Assembly: GCA_033065855.1 (NCBI GenBank)
Contig: JAVXUO010001016.1
Location: 107,747 to 171,746 of the forward strand
Length of the DNA stretch: 64,000 bases
Reading direction: 5' to 3'
From: Escallonia rubra
Lineage: Eukaryota > Streptophyta > Magnoliopsida > Escalloniales > Escalloniaceae
Shown: in pieces, positions 1 to 49,289 of the stretch
Position numbering within the stretch: the stretch's first letter is position 1
Layout: each line of letters begins with the position of its first letter
The notes under the pieces: model-generated
What the model saw: only the letters and a program-made list of their open reading frames with translations
What the model was told of the DNA's origin: nothing
Databases searched by the model: none
Made by a program: the position numbers and the translations under genes

Positions 1-1541
1 TGCACCTGGCTCATGCCATGAAAGCGCAAACCCTCCATGCTCATAGTGACTCTCAGCTTGTCGTGAAATAGGTGTCAGGTGAATATGAAGCCCGCGACCC
101 GAAGATGGCCGATTATCTTCATAAAGCAAAAGAACTCGCAACATCTTTTGCACAGTTCCGCATTACTCATATTAGCCGGATAGACAATGTATCAGCTGAT
201 GCACTTTCTCGTCTAGCTTCGCTTGACCCGTCAGGTTTTGGTCGCACAGTCCACTTGGAACTACTACATGAACCAAGCATCGTTGGGCGTGAAACTTTGC
301 AAATTGCGCAGGAATCATCTTGGATTGATCCCATCAAAGATTACCTTCTGAAAGGTACCCTGCCTATTGACTCTAAAGATGCCAGAAAGATCATTTCACG
401 CTCAGCTCGCTATACGGTAGTGGAAGATGTACTTTACAAGCGATCGTTTACTCTCCCCTACCTTCGGTGCCTCACCCCAACAGAGGCAAATTACGCTCTT
501 CGTGAAGTCCATTAAGGTATTTGTGGCCAACACCTTGGGCGATGAGCCTTGGCTCATAAAGTCCTTCGACAAGGGTACTATTGGCCAACCATGCAGCGTG
601 ATGCCTTGGAATATACAAAGAAATGTGATGCATGTCAACGCTTTGCCTCTATTCCCAAACAAGCGCCCACTCCTCTAAACATGATGAAAATCCCAATATC
701 TTTCGCAATGTGGGGAATGAACATCTTAGGCCCTTTTCCCCCTGCCTCCGCACAACGCAAATTTGTAATTGTCATAATTGATTACTTCACCAAATGGGTA
801 GAAGCTGAGGCTTTGGCTACAATCACAGAAAAGAAGTGCGAGGAGTTCTTCTGGCGCTCTGTCATTTGTCGTTTTGGCATCCCGCGTGTGCTCATCACTG
901 ATAATGGGAAACAGTTCGACAACACAAGATTTCGCACAATTTGTGCTAACCTAACTGTCGAGCATCGTTTCACCTCAGTGGCACATCCTAAAAAAAATGG
1001 ATAGATAGAGGTTACCAACCGTACTCTCCTACAAGGATTAAAGAAAAAACTTGATGGAGCGAAGGGATTATGGGTGGAAGAGCTACCTAAAATTATCTGG
1101 GCATACCATACCACGACACGCACCGCCACAGGTGAAACTCCATTCAGCTTGGCTTTTGGAACAGAGGCTCTCATTCCTCTCGAGATCGGTTTGCCATCAG
1201 TTTGGCTCATAACATACAATCCTGACACCAATGATGATGGCCTACGAAGCAATTTGGACCTCCTCGAGGAAAAGCGTGATCAGGCCGCCATTCGCCTTGC
1301 TGCCTACCAGCATAGAGTGACCAAGTTCTTTGATAAAAAAGTCCAACCCCGCGTTTTTCGTGTTGGAGACCTTATTTTACGTCGATTGAATGCTTCCTTT
1401 CCACGGGATGCCATTGGAAAGCTCTCGCCAAATTAGGAAGGTCCATACAGGGTGGTTAAATTGGGAGGCCCAGGATCGTATCATTTGAAAACCCTGAATG
1501 GAAGAACAATTCCCCGGACGTGGAACGCCAGAACTCTGTGA
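1..1541 (+). pseudogene. Tat-type pol fragment: RNase H end plus integrase
   Basis: A single reading frame runs from base 1 to about 1541 with no frameshift but several stops (TAG 69-71, TAA 513-515, TGA 543-545, TAG 1002-1004, TAG 1434-1436, TGA 1539-1541). The first 230 bases give the C-terminal part of the additional RNase H, including the typical ADALSRLAS motif. From about 545 follows integrase: the CDACQ end of the zinc-binding region (near 630), the catalytic core with DYFTKWVEAE (first Asp near 780) and ITDNGKQF (second Asp near 900). The Q of the usual NGQ(I/V)E motif is replaced by the 1002 stop. The C-terminal part (1074-1541) shows WAYHTT, FGTEALIP and the EGPYRV motif. In intact relatives this enzyme joins cDNA to the chromosome. 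Here it is dead. Confidence 0.9.
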
Positions 1542-1843
1542 CGATATTATTCATGAACAAGACCAAAGTTGGGGGCCACCTACTCCTACATATTTTGCAT
1601 CTTGTTCATGACCATGACCGTTCACTCTTCGGCCTAAGCCCAATTTTATTTATTCTTTGGCCTAAGCCCAATTTCATTTTTCACCCTATTGTATTAATCT
1701 TTTTTTCAGTCGGCTCATTATAGCTCAAGGTTTTTAAATGCAGTTGATATAAAATAATCTCTTGGAAAATGAGACTTTAATTCCATTAACATATTGTTTA
1801 CATAGAATTCTCTAGTCTTAAAGTCAATTACAAAATAAAGATC
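1542..1843. other. Spacer between pol and the antisense gene
   Basis: About 300 bases of AT-rich sequence separate the end of the pol frame from the 3' end of the antisense gene. A partial local repeat of the phrase ggcctaagcccaatttt occurs near 1630 and 1660. I see no coding potential beyond short chance ORFs. Confidence 0.5.
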
Positions 1844-3929
1844 CTACTCAGCAGCTTCAGGTGATGCGTCCTTCTCAGTATCCTGAGGTAGTTCAGATTC
1901 TATCTCCATACACTGAGGAACCATCACCACTGCTGAAACAGCGCCGGAGATCCCAAGACTTTGACTAGTTGAAGGACTAGGGTGTGCATGGGCCTGAGAA
2001 ATCACCCGAGCTTCAGCCACCTCCCTCCGATTGCTCTCGTCAGCAGAGACTTCACGAGCATACTTATGCTCGTAAATGCTTAGGTCCATATCGACATAAT
2101 CTTTCAAGATATCTTTCTTGCAAGTATTATAACCGTAGACCAAGGCTCTCTTCGAATCATGCAGACGCTGATTAGTATAAGCCTTAGACTTTTTGAAACT
2201 CTGAATGGCATTTAGTCCAACATTCCTCTTCTCAGCCTCGAGTCGTTCAATTCGAGCCGCGAGAGAGACTTCAGAGAGTTGCACCTTTTGCAATGCCCTA
2301 CTCAAGTCTTCCACTTTCTTCTTTGCTTCTCGGCGAAAGTTATTTTCCACATGAACAAGTTTCCTTTCTTCATCCAGTACCTTCTCGGCAGCAATCAATT
2401 TCTCCGCCCCAATCTGCACTTGGGCTAGCGCCTGAAGAAGAAAGCGAGAAATAAAAAACTAATAAAAATGAGAGGAAGAAAGGAAAAGAACGCTCGCCAT
2501 AATCTTACCTGCGAAGTCAGCTGAACCATCCCATTGGCTGTATTGCTAATATCATAGCCAGAAAGCGTGACTCGATCCATGGGAATAATCCCCTTACTTG
2601 ACCATTCCCAAGCCGTGCGGGAACTCTTAAAAATAGACTCCTCGATCGACAAGTTCCAGTCAGGCCTATGAGGAGTATCAGACCTAGCAGAGGATGAGGT
2701 ACCAGCCCTGATCGCTCTCTTCCTTTTAGATTGCTCATTTCCCTTGTCTTTACTCGCCAGCCCAAGAACAATATCCTCAGTCATTGATCTCTTCGGCTGA
2801 GGTTCTTCCGTTAAAGCATCAAAATCCAAGTCCTGGACTCCTTCATCCACTCCATGAACAAATGCCAATTCATCTGGAATTATTTATACTAATACCCCTT
2901 GGGTATTAAAAAGGGGAGAGTCCACACGGCTGCCACCGACGCTTCCACGAGTACCTTTTGAAGACATGGTTTCTACAAAAGAAAAAATGATGAGATCAAG
3001 GCAAACCATGACAAACGAAGACGCTCATACATAAGCACATTACCAGGATCATTCTCGCCCTCCTCTTCTTCATCCAAATCCTCCTCGAGTGAAAAGATGA
3101 TTCCACACTCACGAAGCTGGTCATTACTTAAAGGGTACTTTGACTCTAAGGGCTCGGCTGCTTTGAGCTTCTCAATATAATCTAGGTCAGTTTCATTCAA
3201 ATTCTTTTCTTTCAACATATTACACGTCCTAGTATCACATTCTGGATGCCATACATTATTGACGACATTTCTTTGAGACTTTGGAAGTTTCACGAATAGA
3301 AATCTATCTTTCCAGTGGTGGTTTGACGATGGAGGATGAGGAAACAAGTTGGCTTTAGCCTTTGAGCGCCGTGTTAAAAAATACCACCCAACTTGTCTGG
3401 TAATAGTACAAATGGTGAAGAACCACCTGAACACCCTCAATCTAGGTCGTAGACCAAGCCTATGGCATTGGAATATAAAGAAAGATAAAAAGCGCCAGGC
3501 GTGAGGAGAAAATTGGTCGGGCGCCAAACCATATGCATTCAACACCCTGATAAAGAAAGGATGTATTGGCACCCTAAACCCATTAACAAAAGTGTCATAG
3601 TAAACCCCTATCTCATTTAAGGTAGACATATTGGCCGCTTCGCCATCGCCAGGCAACCTCAAATTTACACTTGGAGGAATTTCACATATTTCCCTCAATA
3701 TTTTGAGATCATAACTACTCAGCCTACTCCTTAACGTATGAGCATCAAAAGGCTTAGGGCTCTGAGCCCTGTCGGCTAGAATCTCCTTAGCAGGAAGTCC
3801 CATTGGCTCCTGATAAGGAATCAAAGGAATTCCTACTTCTAAGAATAAAGGATCAAAAGTAGGTTCAACCCTAACGGATGTAGTACCTCTACTTAACTCA
3901 GAAACATGTTCATCTTCTTGTCTAGACAT
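1844..3929 (-). pseudogene. Antisense three-exon gene of the Tat element (transposase_28/gypsy-type domain plus coiled coil)
   Basis: Three minus-strand exons join in frame: 3929-3044, 2972-2509 and 2431-1844. The donors read CTG|GTAATG and CAG|GTAAGA; the acceptors read TTTTGTAG and TTCTTCAG. The joined frame has 646 codons including the stop. Exon 1 (about 295 aa) resembles the plant 'putative gypsy type transposon' domain (PF04195 family), with the region NGFRVPIHPFFIRVLNAYG and a WYFLTRR stretch. Exon 3 (about 195 aa) is rich in Glu, Lys, Arg and Ala with heptad-like spacing, as in the coiled-coil tail known for this family. One in-frame TAA at 2884-2886 (about codon 325) breaks the frame, so I call it a pseudogene. 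Genes of this type lie antisense between pol and the 3' LTR in several Tat elements; their function is not established. Confidence 0.75.
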
Positions 3930-4218
3930 GTTTTCTGGATCTACAACAAGGAATTCAAAAGAAAATAAATCTGAGGCTTACTTGAAGAAAGAGAAAAACC
4001 TTCAAACACAAAGAACTCAGAAATTTCCTCCGGCGAACTCTCGAAATCACCCGCTTCTTCCCTCACTGAAAGTAAAGTCAAAAGTGAAATAACCCCTCTT
4101 TTATAGGGAATTTGTCCTGGACAGATGGGTAAGATCCCAAGGTAAAAAGTGGACACGTGTCGCCCATCGGTTGAAATAGTAAGAGATCAAACTTACTTTT
4201 ATACCCCCCGACATCAAC

Positions 4219-5093
4219 TACGCCTCTACTCGGCAGGCCGAGTATACGAGCTGCCTCACCAGGCTTACGCCTCTACTCGGCAGGCCGAGTAGACGAGCTG
4301 CCTCACAGGGCTTACGCCTCTACTCGCCAGGCCGAGTAGACGAGCTGCCTCACTGGGCTTACGCCTCTACTCGTCAGGCCGAGTAGACGAGCTGCCTCAA
4401 GGCTTACGCCTCTACTCGGCAGGCCGAGTAGACGAGCTGCCTCACTGGACTTACGCCTCTACTCGCTAGGCCGAGTAGACGAGCTGCCTCACAGGGCATA
4501 CGCCTCTACTCGCCAGGCCGAGTAGACGAGTTGCCTCACACGGCTTACGCGTCTACTCGTCAGGCCGAGTAGACGAACTGCCTCACAGGGCTTACGCCTC
4601 TACTCACCAGGTCGAGTAGACGAACTGCCTCACAGGGCTTACGCCTCTACTCGTCTGGCCGAGTAGAAGAGCAACCATGCATTCTACTCGTCTGGCCGAA
4701 TAGATGAACTGCATCCATTCCTTGGCTCTCTACTCGTCTGGCCGAGTAGATAAACTGCCTCCATACCTTGGCTCTCTACTCAGCTAGCCGAGCAGAGGAG
4801 CATCCAAACACCCTACTTGTCTGGCCGAGTAGAAGAGAATCCAAACACTACTCGTCTGGCCGAGTAGATGAGCTGCATCCATGCCTTGGCTCTCTACTCG
4901 TCTGGCCGAGTAGATGAGCTGCCTCCATGCTTTGGCTCTCTACTCGTCTGGCCGAGCAGAAGAGCAGCCAAACTCTCTGCTCGTCTGGCCGAGTAGATGA
5001 GAAGTCAAACTCTCTACTCGTCTAGCCGAGTAGAGAAGATACATGCGTTCTTTGGCAATCTACTCGTCTAGCCGAATAAATGAGATGCCTCCA
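4219..5093. repeat. Palindromic minisatellite, about 20 units
   Basis: A tandem array of roughly 47 bp units, shorter and more diverged after 4640. Each unit centres on an inverted repeat: TCTACTCG, a 5-6 base spacer ending in GGC, then CGAGTAGA. In the first ten units the text between hairpins is a variant of gacgagctgcctcacagggcttacgcc. The later units carry spacers such as ctgcatccatgccttggc. The array lies inside the Tat element, upstream of the antisense gene and just before the polypurine tract. Each unit could fold into an 8 bp stem on either strand. Tandem repeats near the 3' LTR are known in Tat elements; the palindromic unit design here is the notable part. Confidence 0.9.
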
Positions 5094-5146
5094 AAACCTA
5101 TGCTAAAATCCCACACTCGTTCACGAGTATAGGATTAGGGGGCAAA

Positions 5147-5669
5147 TGATATGGGAAAAAACCATTGCTTAGGATGAAGACACGTGTCTTCATCCAAAAG
5201 GAATAAACTGTTCTTCAAAATCAACAGAGCCGTTGTAAACTCCAATAACTCTGGTAACTCCCCACTGAATGGTACTAAACTGTCCATTCAATAGTTTAAT
5301 GGACCATTTAGTAGAGTAACCCCCTCATCAAGATAAAGCAATTAACGTATTAAATAAAGTGCTATATAAAGAAAGGGAGGAGATGAACAAAGGTAAGCTC
5401 TCAACCGAGAAATCATACTCTCTCTTTGATACCGATCTCTGACTTAAGCATCGGAGTTTTCCTCGCCGAAAACTCTTCGGACGAATCACCGGTGTTGACT
5501 GTGTTGTGCAGGTCTATTCACAAGGAAGTCACGTTGCATCCCAGATTTCATCAGCAACAGATACGATCACTCAAGCCCTGAGCCTACCTTCTCATTTCTT
5601 TTAATCAATGGAGTTCATCATTCTCTTTCCTTTATGCAATCCAGCTTAGCGTGTTTTGTGAACCCAACA
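5147..5669 (+). repeat. 3' LTR of the Tat element
   Basis: The LTR starts TGATATGGG directly after a purine-rich tract (aggattaggggg, 5131-5142) and most likely ends at CCCAACA near 5669. Inside is a good TATA box (TATATAAA at 5363-5370) followed by a purine-rich leader, as expected for the U3/R boundary. The 3' edge is inferred from the TG...CA rule alone because the 5' LTR is not in the window; it may be off by some bases. Confidence 0.65.
5363..5370 (+). promoter_or_regulatory. TATA box in the Tat LTR
   Basis: TATATAAA lies about 215 bases into the LTR, the expected place for the U3 promoter that drives the element's genomic RNA. Activity cannot be judged from the sequence. Confidence 0.5.
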
Positions 5670-7516
5670 TATTTGATAATCCACTAAAATTAATCCATGA
5701 ATGTGGGCAGTAAAAATTAGTAAACAAGTTAAACATATAACTTACAAATGTTTTAGAAGAATCTTTGCAATCACTTCATTGCCATTCTGTCATAGATTTT
5801 AGGAACAATAGTGAAATGTGAAGGTTTTAAATCAACAAACGGAGAGCAAAGAAACAAAACATAAGAGGCTCTGAGGCATTTAGTTTGCCAATTTTCATTG
5901 CCTATATGCACTCTGGAGCAACATATACTTTCAACAGATGGATTTTATTATCTTTTCACTTTCTAAAAACAGGTAATGTCTTTTGTCAATCCAACAATAT
6001 CACCTAAATGTTTTCCTTGTAATTACATGCTAATTAGCTTTATAACTTATTGCTAATAGGTAATTCCACGTCCTGTAACAGACAAACTAATATTAACCAG
6101 CATTATACTAAAATCTACTAACAACACTAAGAACCATGAAAAGCATCCTACGTGCCCTTAACCATATATAAAATCTACTCATACAGATTGTTATACTTGC
6201 GGAGCTCCCCTGAAATCCGGAGCTCCGCGGCCCAGAACTCCTGGAACATTAACCTACCGGATCACATCAAACCTGTCAAATATGTTCACTAACACATACT
6301 CTAAATCAACTAATTCAACACCGAATCAAATTTCTCAAAAATACTAGATTACAACTGCTTAGCTTAAATTATTACAGCGTAGGTCCTTCGCAATTCAAAT
6401 TGCAAAGAAGAAATTAATCGTACCGACCCACGCAGGGGTATTACTATATAGTAGTGGTGGGCTCACCGAAATCTCACACAGACTCTAACCCATTCCCGAA
6501 CATGCTACAACTGATCATCGCCTGCAGAAGAGGAGCCAATCGAAGGGTAAGCTTTTGAGAGCTCAGTAAGGTCACTACAAAAAAAAGATTACAACACAAT
6601 TCCAAAGAATCCAACCGACAATGATTTCTAGAATACTTCGAACGATCAAAAACTCAATGATTTCCAAAATGATCAAAATTCATCATAAATGAATACCATA
6701 ATAGACAAATACAGGCGCGGCGGGTGCTAAGGCGAGCAATAAAAGATCATTGCCAAAGTCATCATTGCCAAAATACAACAAAGATTTCTCGAGGGATTTC
6801 AATCGCAAATGAAATGTTACTGTCTAGACCAACAACGAAGCATCGACCGCACACTACCGGCTAATCTAAAATACAACTCCCAAAACCCAATACAAACCTA
6901 ATGCTAAAACCTAGCAAACCCATCCCAAGCCCCCCCTCCCCCCTAAACACACACATGCTCACAGATAGAAAAAACCCCAACCCGAGGCCCCCTCACCCCC
7001 TCTTTCCAAAGGTTCACCCATACCCAATAAAACTAAACTTGAGTCATCAAAAAAGAAAAAACCATTACAGACAGGCCCGTAGTGATTTCGGCCATCGCTA
7101 GTGAGATTCCGGCCACCGCCGACGATTAAATTATGGCCACCACAGTTGTTGATATCTCTACCCTTCTGAGGCCTTCCATTCAAGTGTTGGTATTTACCAG
7201 ATCTAGTAGATCGATACTAAGATCTACATAGATTTGACTAGATATGGCGGTATCTATGCATCGCCTCCGGCTACCGCACCGCCATTATCTTCAAACTACC
7301 TCTGGTCACTATCGTAGCACTTCTCACAATACAAACAAACAACACAGCAAGAACGTGGAGCTTGAAAATAAAATAGAGATGAAAGGGGGAGAGAGGTAGT
7401 TGTAAGGACCCCGCCCCCTCCCCCACGGCTGACGCCGTCGAGAACTTGGAATTTGTCCGCTATTTAAAGAGAGGGAAAGAGAGTTTAGAGAGAGGGACAT
7501 AGGATTGGTTGAGAGT
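5670..7516. other. Intergenic DNA, no gene recognised
   Basis: No convincing ORF or domain was found here. A short inverted repeat (CGGAGCTCC, 9-base loop, GGAGCTCCG) lies near 6200-6230. The stretch 6890-7450 is richer in C and G than its surroundings and holds a pyrimidine/purine-rich tract (gagagggaaagagag near 7470). It may be an old non-autonomous element, but no matching ends were found. Confidence 0.4.
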
Positions 7517-7690
7517 GAAAATCTTGTATGGATTCATGGACAATAGTGGCTTTTCAATAGAATTTTGTCCACATATGCGAATAAGCTTACAACGACACTA
7601 TCGTATTAATTGATAAGATTTCAACTTAACATGTATTTCTGCGGAGAACTTGGAATAAAATAATATGTATCATCAAACAAATTCGTAAGT
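7517..7690. repeat. Flank repeat, copy 1 (also near 49 and 51 kb)
   Basis: The segment containing ggacaatagtggc, aagcttacaacgacactatc and gatttcaacttaac matches, with substitutions, 48990-49165 and 51165-51325. All three copies lie on the 3' side of receptor kinase genes (this one 0.6-0.75 kb beyond the stop at 8258; the 51 kb copy 0.75-0.9 kb beyond the paralogue's stop). This suggests shared 3' flank from the gene duplication rather than a dispersed transposon. Confidence 0.7.
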
Positions 7691-8257
7691 TGATGGATGG
7701 ACGATCAGATATCGTACTAACAATTGGTCAGTTCCCATAGTGAATGGAATACTTTTATTTAGTAACTAATAAGTTTTCAATCTGCAATGGTTAGTAACTA
7801 TTAAAGAGTCAACAGTAAAATGCTTTCAAATTATTATAATTAGATTAGATATGTAAACTTGTTGTATAATTATTGTTTGAGCGTCGACTGTATCAAGAAT
7901 AGTGTGGTTTTGGAAAAAAATTGTGCAATTTAGCCCCTTCCTTCAAGTATATATTAGTAGTATTTTAAAGTTAGATTTTGATTCTTAAATAGCTTCGTAC
8001 ATGCTATTTAAGAATTCAAAAGAACCTTGGCTCTCAGGCTAGGATATGGGAATTTTTTTCATTGTGGCAAAACAAAAAAGTTGTTTAAGAAAAAAGATTA
8101 AAAAAAAGACGAAAAAGCATCAAAGAGTACCAGAACAGAAACAAACTAGTGATTTGCTTCACAATTTTCTTACAACTGTGTAGAAGTTCTATAAAATTCT
8201 TTTCAGTAGAAGTTCTATAAATTTCTTTTGAGTAGAGTATAGGCTTGGAAAAACTAA
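7691..8257. other. 3' flank of the receptor kinase gene
   Basis: AT-rich sequence downstream of the kinase stop codon (transcription runs leftwards). A local direct repeat of agtagaagttctataaa occurs twice between 8180 and 8225. It should contain the 3' UTR and polyadenylation site; no single signal stands out. Confidence 0.4.
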
Positions 8258-45211
<36,954 letters not shown>

Positions 45212-47094
45212 GGTGCATGTATGAGTGCTTCAAGAAAATTTTCAAAGCAATGGAAAATGTTTGAATTGTGTATACTGACAGTGTGTGTAGGGGATGTGGG
45301 CAATTTATGATATAGCCACTTATATGCTAGAGTTTCTAGACGAAGACCATGGGTGGTGTTGGTTTTTCTTCAAGAGATAAAATGGAAGGACTGTAATGAC
45401 GACTTGAGAAGAAGACTTATAGACTTTAGGGTAGAGAAAGCGATCGAGGGAGTGTACACCTGAGAGTAGACTTGCACAGTATCTAAACTCTAAAGTATAC
45501 ACGGGTGAGGAAGGAGAGAGAGAGAGGGAGAGGGAGAGAGCTTAGAGTAAGATGTTTATCATGTCTTAATGCCATCACATATAACTTTTGTTAAATAGTG
45601 TGAATTCTTAAAAGCCGGTGATATTACAACTTCAAACCAAGTTTGATTTCGACAAATATTAAAACTGCTTATTTTCTATATTTTCTTTTTGTTGGTAAAA
45701 TGTCATTTATTAAAACTTCAATTATTTAAATATCCATCTATCTCTTACGATCATTTATTAAAACTTCAATTTTAACTGCTCATTAAAATTCCTTCATTCA
45801 GTCCCCATTCCTTGCATATCTGTCTATTTTCTACTACTGTTCCTGTTACCTTTTTCCAGCTGCTAACTTTCATTTACACAGCATTCTTGATCATCATCAT
45901 GCATCCTTCTTCATATTGTTGTTGTTGTAAAAAAAATCTTCTAAGTCCTTTAGTAACATATGGTGTAGATTATGACTGATAGAGCTAGTTTCCTAATTTC
46001 TAAGCAATGAGGTTAATTACTTGCTTCCATCTCTATTATGCCAGCCTTATCTTGAGTTTAGCTCATTTTTTATATTATATTTTATTCTTTTATAAAATGT
46101 TGGTAGTTCAGGATGAAGATGACTTGTAAATTTTTGGAGGTAGCCGTGGTCTAATATGTAACTTGCACAATAATCCAATGACATTCAGTTGTGTTCTTAA
46201 TTTGTAGAAGACTTGTGATTTCCTTTTTAAATGAAAGAATTCTACTGTATCGTGTAACAAGAAGCAAGACACCCCAATTAGCAGTGTAGTACTTTTTCTG
46301 TTTATTGTTGATTATCGTTCTTAAACTTGTTTTTTTTCTTAACATTATATATTTTTAAAAAAATTTGATGGTCCGAGACCCCGTACAAGACCATTTGGAA
46401 CTCTTTTCTTTTGGCCCTTTTTTGTGTTGGGTCTGTTTTACCGACTTTTTTCAATTTATCGGTCCTTAATCAATATTCCAAAAAAAAATAATTAAGAAAA
46501 GTCTCCTTCCCCTTTGTTGCAATAATTTCTTGGAAAAGGGAAAGAATATGAGAAAAGTCTCCCATCCCTGTCTAGAAAAGTTTGTGGACAAATCCACCTC
46601 TCAACAGTCCAAGAAAGGACTAATCAACTAGGTGCTCACCTTTATTTCAATCATCACATGCTTTTTGTTTAAAAAAATTAATTTTTTTAAAAGAGTACTA
46701 AAGTTGCCAATTATTATTATTACTGTCACTATAAGAAAAGTCGTATTACAATTAGGTATTGGAACGTTCTAAACATATTTCTCCTCGATCAGGGATCATA
46801 TACTTATTCATATTTGGGCTATTATTGTTTTTGTTAACTTTTAATGTCTTATCTTTCGCAAGTTTAAATAATATTAAACTCGGTTTTGTGGAGTGAAAAT
46901 TGCTAAGACTTCTAGGATTTAATACCAACTTTGTCCTACGGACTTTGTTGGCACATTTCACTATTTTATCAATCTTGAAATTTATTTATCTATTTTTTCA
47001 ATTGAATCCCATCATCCACTGATTTAAACAAGTAAAAACAACATTACCCGTTGATATGTGGCATCAAGACACAACCTCCAAACTGAAGTTAGTT

Positions 47095-47132
<38 letters not shown>

Positions 47133-48103
47133 ATATATAGATATATATATATATCCTTCTTTTATAACACTTTGTATTCTATATGTTTTTTTTATGTCCG
47201 TATACTATATTTTAAAAATTACAATACAGTCCTTTGTAATATACGCCTTAACCTTCAACACCCCCCACCTTCAACACGATCACCCTACTTTCAACCTTTA
47301 CCCCCTGCAAATTCAAGTTAACTTATTCATCTCCATGATACCATATACTGATTCAAGCTTACCAATTTCTTCAACTAAATCAACTCACATCTTGAATTTT
47401 GGTAGCTCTGCATATGGACCTTGGTAGATCTCCACAATAACTTACTCCACCACCACCAAAATGTGTAGATATGCACACAAAGCCAAACCAAAACCAAAAT
47501 CCCAAATCACCCATACTGCCGCCCATCCCCCCTACTGCACTAGCACCACTGTCGCCGCTGCTACACTATATATAAATGTGTGTACATATATAACACATAA
47601 AACAACATATATAAGACATAAAACATGATTGCATTTAAAGATCTAACGTTGGTGTGGTGGTGGTGATTGAGGCATAGCAGGTGGTGTTTTGGTGGGTGGG
47701 AGTGGGCTGTTGTAGTTTTGGGCTATGTGTAATATAAGGGTAGAGACATTTTATCTCCCATCGGACATGGAAGAGCTAAAGGTCAGCCTTAAGACTGGCA
47801 GTAAACTCGTGACTCATCAACACCTAGTAAGTTAGCGTACTTTGAGGAAGGCAAAAAACTGTGATAATCAGTGAAACTTTAAATTTGTTGTCCCATAAGT
47901 TTGTGCCACATCCGGCGTGCTCCTTTTTAAAGCCAACAATGAAAGAGCAATGGCAAGGTTGTACTGCTATTGGTCTATGAGGATTAGGTACAGCTCTGCA
48001 CTTGAGGTGTGAGAGAAGCTGGGACAACCGCATAATGGCCTGGGGTCACAGTTTTGGACAGATTTTTCATCAACTTGCATGATGTGCATTAATTTTGAAA
48101 ATT
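45212..48103. other. Upstream region of the receptor kinase
   Basis: No gene recognised. It should hold the promoter of the minus-strand kinase: a TATA-like gcatataagt lies about 115 bases before the ATG (45318-45327, minus strand), and a purine tract (gagagagagagaggg) at 45510-45540. A CT/TA microsatellite is at 47098-47153. The rest is AT-rich with short chance ORFs. Confidence 0.4.
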
Positions 48104-49258
48104 AAAGTCCTATTATGAGATTGTGGATATGAATCGTTGCAATTGATATGACAACAAACATTTGGTACAGAGATGTCTGGGTGGTGTCTCGATCAATAGG
48201 GAAAATAAGAGTAGGATTAATTCGTCGCAGACTGAACTTCAGAGAGTTAGAGGTTGCACTCAAGACTTTGAGTATAAAGTTATTATCACGTATTTGGGTT
48301 TGAAGTGTTAATAAAGCATCTTTTAGCGACCAAAGAGTATGGACTCGGTAAAAGAGAATATGAATTTAGCAACTCTTTCTATCGTTCGCCTAAGAAAACC
48401 CATAAAAAAAACCTTGTTAAACATTAGATCCTTGTTTTTAAAATGTTAAGAAAAAATAAAAATTAGTTTTCACCGGCTTAAAAATAATAATAGGACATTT
48501 CAACCGATGATTGCAAAATTAAAGCTAATAGTTGTTTAAGAACAATCAATAATATGCATTTCCTTCTAAGTAAAATATTAAACTTATATTGAGATCCAAA
48601 AGAAATAACTTTTCTCCCCGGCCATTTCTCAACAACCTTGTGCATAGTCAACCAAAATTTTAGCGACAAGTGATCACCTTTTCAAATGTGGCATAAAGGA
48701 AAAACGAATAAAATGACTATATTTGTTTATATAAGAATAGTGATTTCGAAAGCCCGTTCCCAAAAGCGAACGGTCCTCAACACCGTTAGATAACTTGTCA
48801 TTTAAAGTAGGCCATTAAATTATGTTGAAAGACAAGTTTACCTACATTTCATACCCATCTCCTCCCAATTTGATAATACTCTTTCCCCCTCTCTCTCATA
48901 GAACACGACCACCACCTCTGTTGTGACGCAACCACCACTTGTTGCCACTCTGGTGGTTGCAAGGGCGACAATTGGGCCAGCACAAGGAGACATGGTCGAG
49001 AAAGAAAATCTAGTATGCAGTCATAGACAAAAAAGTATTTTCAAAAGAATCGCATCAGCATACGCGGACAAGCTTACAACAACACTACCCTATTTCTTAA
49101 TAAAGATTTCAACTTAACGTGGACTTCAGCAGAGAGCTCGGAATAAAAGAATATGTATCACCAAAAACACTCATAACTCGCCCTTCATTTATATGAGTAC
49201 ATATATATACACCTATACATATATATACATGTCAGCAAAGGAAATTTGTAAACTATAC

Positions 49259-49289
<31 letters not shown>

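Larger units (their letters stand above)
1..5669 (+). mobile_element. Ty3/gypsy retrotransposon, Tat lineage, 3' part
   Basis: The window opens inside the pol region of a long Ty3/gypsy element that reads on the + strand. In order, it shows the end of a second RNase H domain, integrase, a non-coding or antisense-coding spacer, a palindromic minisatellite, a polypurine tract (about 5131-5143) and a 3' LTR. The RNase H ending just before the integrase and a long antisense gene between pol and the 3' LTR are both known traits of the Tat group (Ogre/Retand/Grande relatives). The 5' LTR, gag, protease and reverse transcriptase lie outside the window, so length and target duplication cannot be judged. 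The pol frame carries several stops, so this copy is not autonomous. Confidence 0.88.

Noticed and set aside
4219-5093. CRISPR array
   Set aside because: Regular palindromic repeats are present, but the context is a plant retrotransposon, the spacers are themselves repeated, and no cas genes exist.
47056-47427. ORFs through a CT/TA microsatellite near 47.1 kb
   Set aside because: The reading frames are products of the microsatellite and pyrimidine-rich sequence.
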